NCBI GenBank assembly: GCA_051881415.1
Contig: JBJEPV010000165.1
Span: forward strand, 1-6,916
DNA: 6,916 nucleotides
Reading direction: 5' to 3'
Origin: Fimenecus sp051881415
Lineage (GTDB): Bacteria; Bacillota; Clostridia; Oscillospirales; Acutalibacteraceae
Positions 5,932-6,916 of this stretch are shown one piece after another. Made by a program: the position numbers and the translations under genes. The notes under the pieces were generated by a model. It ran no database searches and had not been told where the DNA came from. It was given only the letters and a program-made list of their open reading frames with translations. How positions within the stretch are numbered: position 1 is the stretch's first letter; the number at the start of each line of letters is the position of its first letter.

Positions 5932-5942
5932 GTTCATTACAT

Positions 5943-5971
5943 AGTTTACAATATAATCGGCGCGTTGTCAA
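5943..5971 (-). promoter_or_regulatory. Promoter of the glycine-rich secreted protein gene
   Basis: A consensus TTGACA (5966-5971, minus strand) is followed after 17 bases by TAAACT (5943-5948). The leader would be about 50 bases and contains the inverted repeat at 5914-5931. Confidence 0.7.
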
Positions 5972-5998
5972 GGAAAATCCCAAAAAATACAAGTCGAT

Positions 5999-6018
5999 TT
6001 TAACATTTTTTAACATTT
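5999..6018. repeat. Tandem 10-bp direct repeat between divergent promoters
   Basis: TTTAACATTT occurs twice in immediate succession (5999-6008 and 6009-6018), about one helical turn apart. It lies between the outward-facing -35 boxes at 5966-5971 and 6038-6043. Exact repetition is seen directly. A regulator site or an A/T-rich UP-like element are both possible. Confidence 0.5.
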
Positions 6019-6037
6019 GCGCTGTTTTTCTTCCCGC

Positions 6038-6066
6038 TTGACCGAACGGGATTTTTTCGCTACAAT
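6038..6066 (+). promoter_or_regulatory. Promoter of the small membrane protein gene
   Basis: TTGACC (6038-6043) and TACAAT (6061-6066) are separated by 17 bases. The expected transcription start near 6073 leaves only about five bases before the in-frame ATG at 6078, too few for a ribosome site. The ATG at 6105 is therefore preferred. Confidence 0.78.
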
Positions 6067-6104
6067 AGAGCGGTGAAATGTCCATGCCGAAAAGGGGCTT
6101 ATTT

Positions 6105-6704
6105 ATGAAAAAAGAACATTCGGTCTGTTTATATTGTACGGGGGTGCTGTGGGCGTGCAGCCTGCTCGCAGGGATTGCCGAGTTGTTCGGCGTGTCGGTT
6201 TGCTTTTTCGGTACGCCGTTACACCAATATCTCGCCATACCGATTTGTTTATTTTCCGTTTTGCTGTGCGTTTTCTTATGTAAACGCGTGCGTGCCGCAC
6301 AAGAATCGCGCGACACCTTACGGGTGAAACTTTTGTGCGTTGCTTGCATTGCACTTTGTACCGTTACGGTATGTGTGACGGCGTTTGCGGCGGCGATTTC
6401 GGCGGTGCATTACGCGGGGCAGAGCCTTTCTCCGGATAAGTCGTACAAAATTTTTTACGAAACCGAAACGGAGGATAGCGAGCCGATTGCCCATCTCTAC
6501 CGTCGGTATTCCCCATTTTTGATGCGGTATTGCAATTCGGCGGTGTTATATGACTGTGCCGAAGCGCCGGCGAATGCCGAGCTTTCTTGGGAGGAGACCT
6601 ATTGCGCGATTTCCTATCTCGCCTATGCGGCGGATGCGGAAAGCCCCGAGGCTTTGGAGCCCGTCACGCGTAAATTGTTTTACGAATCGACCGCCCGCTA
6701 TTAA
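6105..6704 (+). CDS. Three-helix membrane protein with C-terminal soluble domain; function unknown
   Basis: I do not recognise this 199-residue protein. Three hydrophobic segments (about 10-35, 42-60 and 75-102) are followed by a polar domain of about 95 residues that begins SLSPDKSYKIFYETE. This resembles the S-P-D-x-x-Y-x-I opening of small beta-rich domains found on other Firmicute membrane proteins, but I cannot assign it. By the positive-inside rule (KK at the N terminus; K60, R61 and R63 after helix 2), the C-terminal domain would be outside the cell. Cysteines are frequent in and around the helices (for example C8, C11, C18, C33, C48, C55, C59, C78, C81, C85 and C90), with two more pairs of interest in the outer domain (C143/C151 and C167). 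The start at 6105 has AAAGGGG (6091-6097) seven bases upstream. The gene stands alone with its own promoter and a terminator just downstream, divergent from the glycine-rich secreted protein gene. Confidence 0.8.
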   Translation: MKKEHSVCLYCTGVLWACSLLAGIAELFGVSVCFFGTPLHQYLAIPICLFSVLLCVFLCKRVRAAQESRDTLRVKLLCVACIALCTVTVCVTAFAAAISAVHYAGQSLSPDKSYKIFYETETEDSEPIAHLYRRYSPFLMRYCNSAVLYDCAEAPANAELSWEETYCAISYLAYAADAESPEALEPVTRKLFYESTARY

Positions 6705-6713
6705 GGAGAGGGG
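6702..6713 (+). promoter_or_regulatory. Orphan Shine-Dalgarno sequence overlapping the stop codon
   Basis: The TAA stop runs straight into TAAGGAGAGGGG, as strong as any ribosome site in the window. No ATG, GTG or TTG occurs within a workable distance after it, and a terminator stem begins at 6727. It looks like the translation-initiation site of a coupled second gene that is no longer there. Confidence 0.45.
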
Positions 6714-6726
6714 AATACATCGAATC

Positions 6727-6764
6727 AAAACGGATACAGCGTACAGGGCTGTATCCGTTTTTTT
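6727..6764. terminator. Bidirectional rho-independent terminator
   Basis: AAAACGGATACAGC (6727-6740) pairs perfectly with GCTGTATCCGTTTT (6748-6761) around a seven-base loop. Ts continue to 6764 on the plus strand. On the minus strand the stem ends in TTTTGATT directly after the stop of the FTR-like gene. It can end both convergent transcripts. Confidence 0.9.
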
Positions 6765-6916
6765 CAGTCTTTGGATTTGTAATAGAGTTTGCAGTGGCAA
6801 TAGCCTTCAAAATCGGGGTCGGCAATCTGTTCGCGAAATTCCTTACATAAGCATTTGTTATCCTCGGTTTTTTCCAGCCGACAGGGACAGTACCCGTCCT
6901 TCTTTCGCAGACCTTC
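6764..6916 (-). CDS. Ferredoxin:thioredoxin reductase catalytic-subunit-like [4Fe-4S] protein (C-terminal part; runs off the right edge)
   Basis: The 50 visible residues, ending at a TGA (6764-6766), contain all three cysteine pairs of the FTR catalytic (beta) subunit in order: YCPCRLE, KCLCKEF and GYCHCKLY. In the plant and cyanobacterial enzyme, four of the six cysteines hold a [4Fe-4S] cluster and two form the redox-active disulfide, one being the last Cys of CHC. The CHC histidine is present. Spacing here is CPC-x9-CxC-x15-CHC, whereas the plastid type is CPC-x16-CPC-x8-CHC; short versions like this occur in anaerobic bacteria and archaea. A role in passing ferredoxin electrons to a thioredoxin-like partner is the family inference. 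No thioredoxin or ferredoxin gene is visible here. The N-terminal part lies beyond the window. It converges on the small membrane protein gene with a shared terminator between them. Confidence 0.9.
   Translation of the reverse strand, partial: EGLRKKDGYCPCRLEKTEDNKCLCKEFREQIADPDFEGYCHCKLYYKSKD

Noticed and set aside
6078..6104. Earlier in-frame ATG for the small membrane protein
   Set aside because: It would lie about five bases from the predicted transcription start without a ribosome site; the ATG at 6105 follows AAAGGGG.

Overview
The window looks like a chromosomal segment of a Gram-positive, Clostridia-type Firmicute, possibly a gut Oscillospirales/Ruminococcaceae relative. The grounds are strong AGGAGG-type ribosome sites, a TTG start, sigma-A promoters with 17-18 bp spacers, a type III pantothenate kinase, a stand-alone ECF transporter S component, and a secreted protein with a TGD/membrane segment/KKK tail like a Gram-positive sorting signal. 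The genus assignment is inference. I see no phage genes, transposases, rRNA, tRNA or CRISPR.

Layout. At the left edge, on the minus strand, is the start of an XRE-family helix-turn-helix regulator with its own promoter and a possible operator. Divergent from it is a gene for a membrane-anchored extracellular protein. That protein has a glycerophosphodiesterase (GDPD)-like fold whose recognisable catalytic and metal positions are replaced, then a FIVAR-like helical domain, a C-terminal membrane helix and a basic tail. A 12-helix MFS transporter of the sucrose/GPH type follows on the same strand, with its own extended -10 promoter and a TTG start. A bidirectional terminator closes this half.

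The middle is a minus-strand vitamin B5 module. coaX (pantothenate to phosphopantothenate) is followed 78 bp later by an ECF S component, probably PanT for pantothenate uptake. Import and first-step phosphorylation together would feed coenzyme A synthesis. The shared ECF energising module is not in the window.

Upstream of coaX, also on the minus strand, is a secreted, glycine-rich, internally duplicated protein of unknown function with an unusual C-terminal sorting-like signal; a 19-bp stem terminator separates it from coaX. Divergent from it is a small three-helix membrane protein of unknown function. That gene converges, across another bidirectional terminator, on the C-terminal end of a ferredoxin:thioredoxin reductase catalytic-subunit-like [4Fe-4S] protein that runs off the right edge.

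No clear new multi-gene system is evident. The most notable items are the probable GDPD pseudoenzyme, the duplicated glycine-rich surface protein, and a strong ribosome-binding site after the last plus-strand gene that has no start codon behind it.
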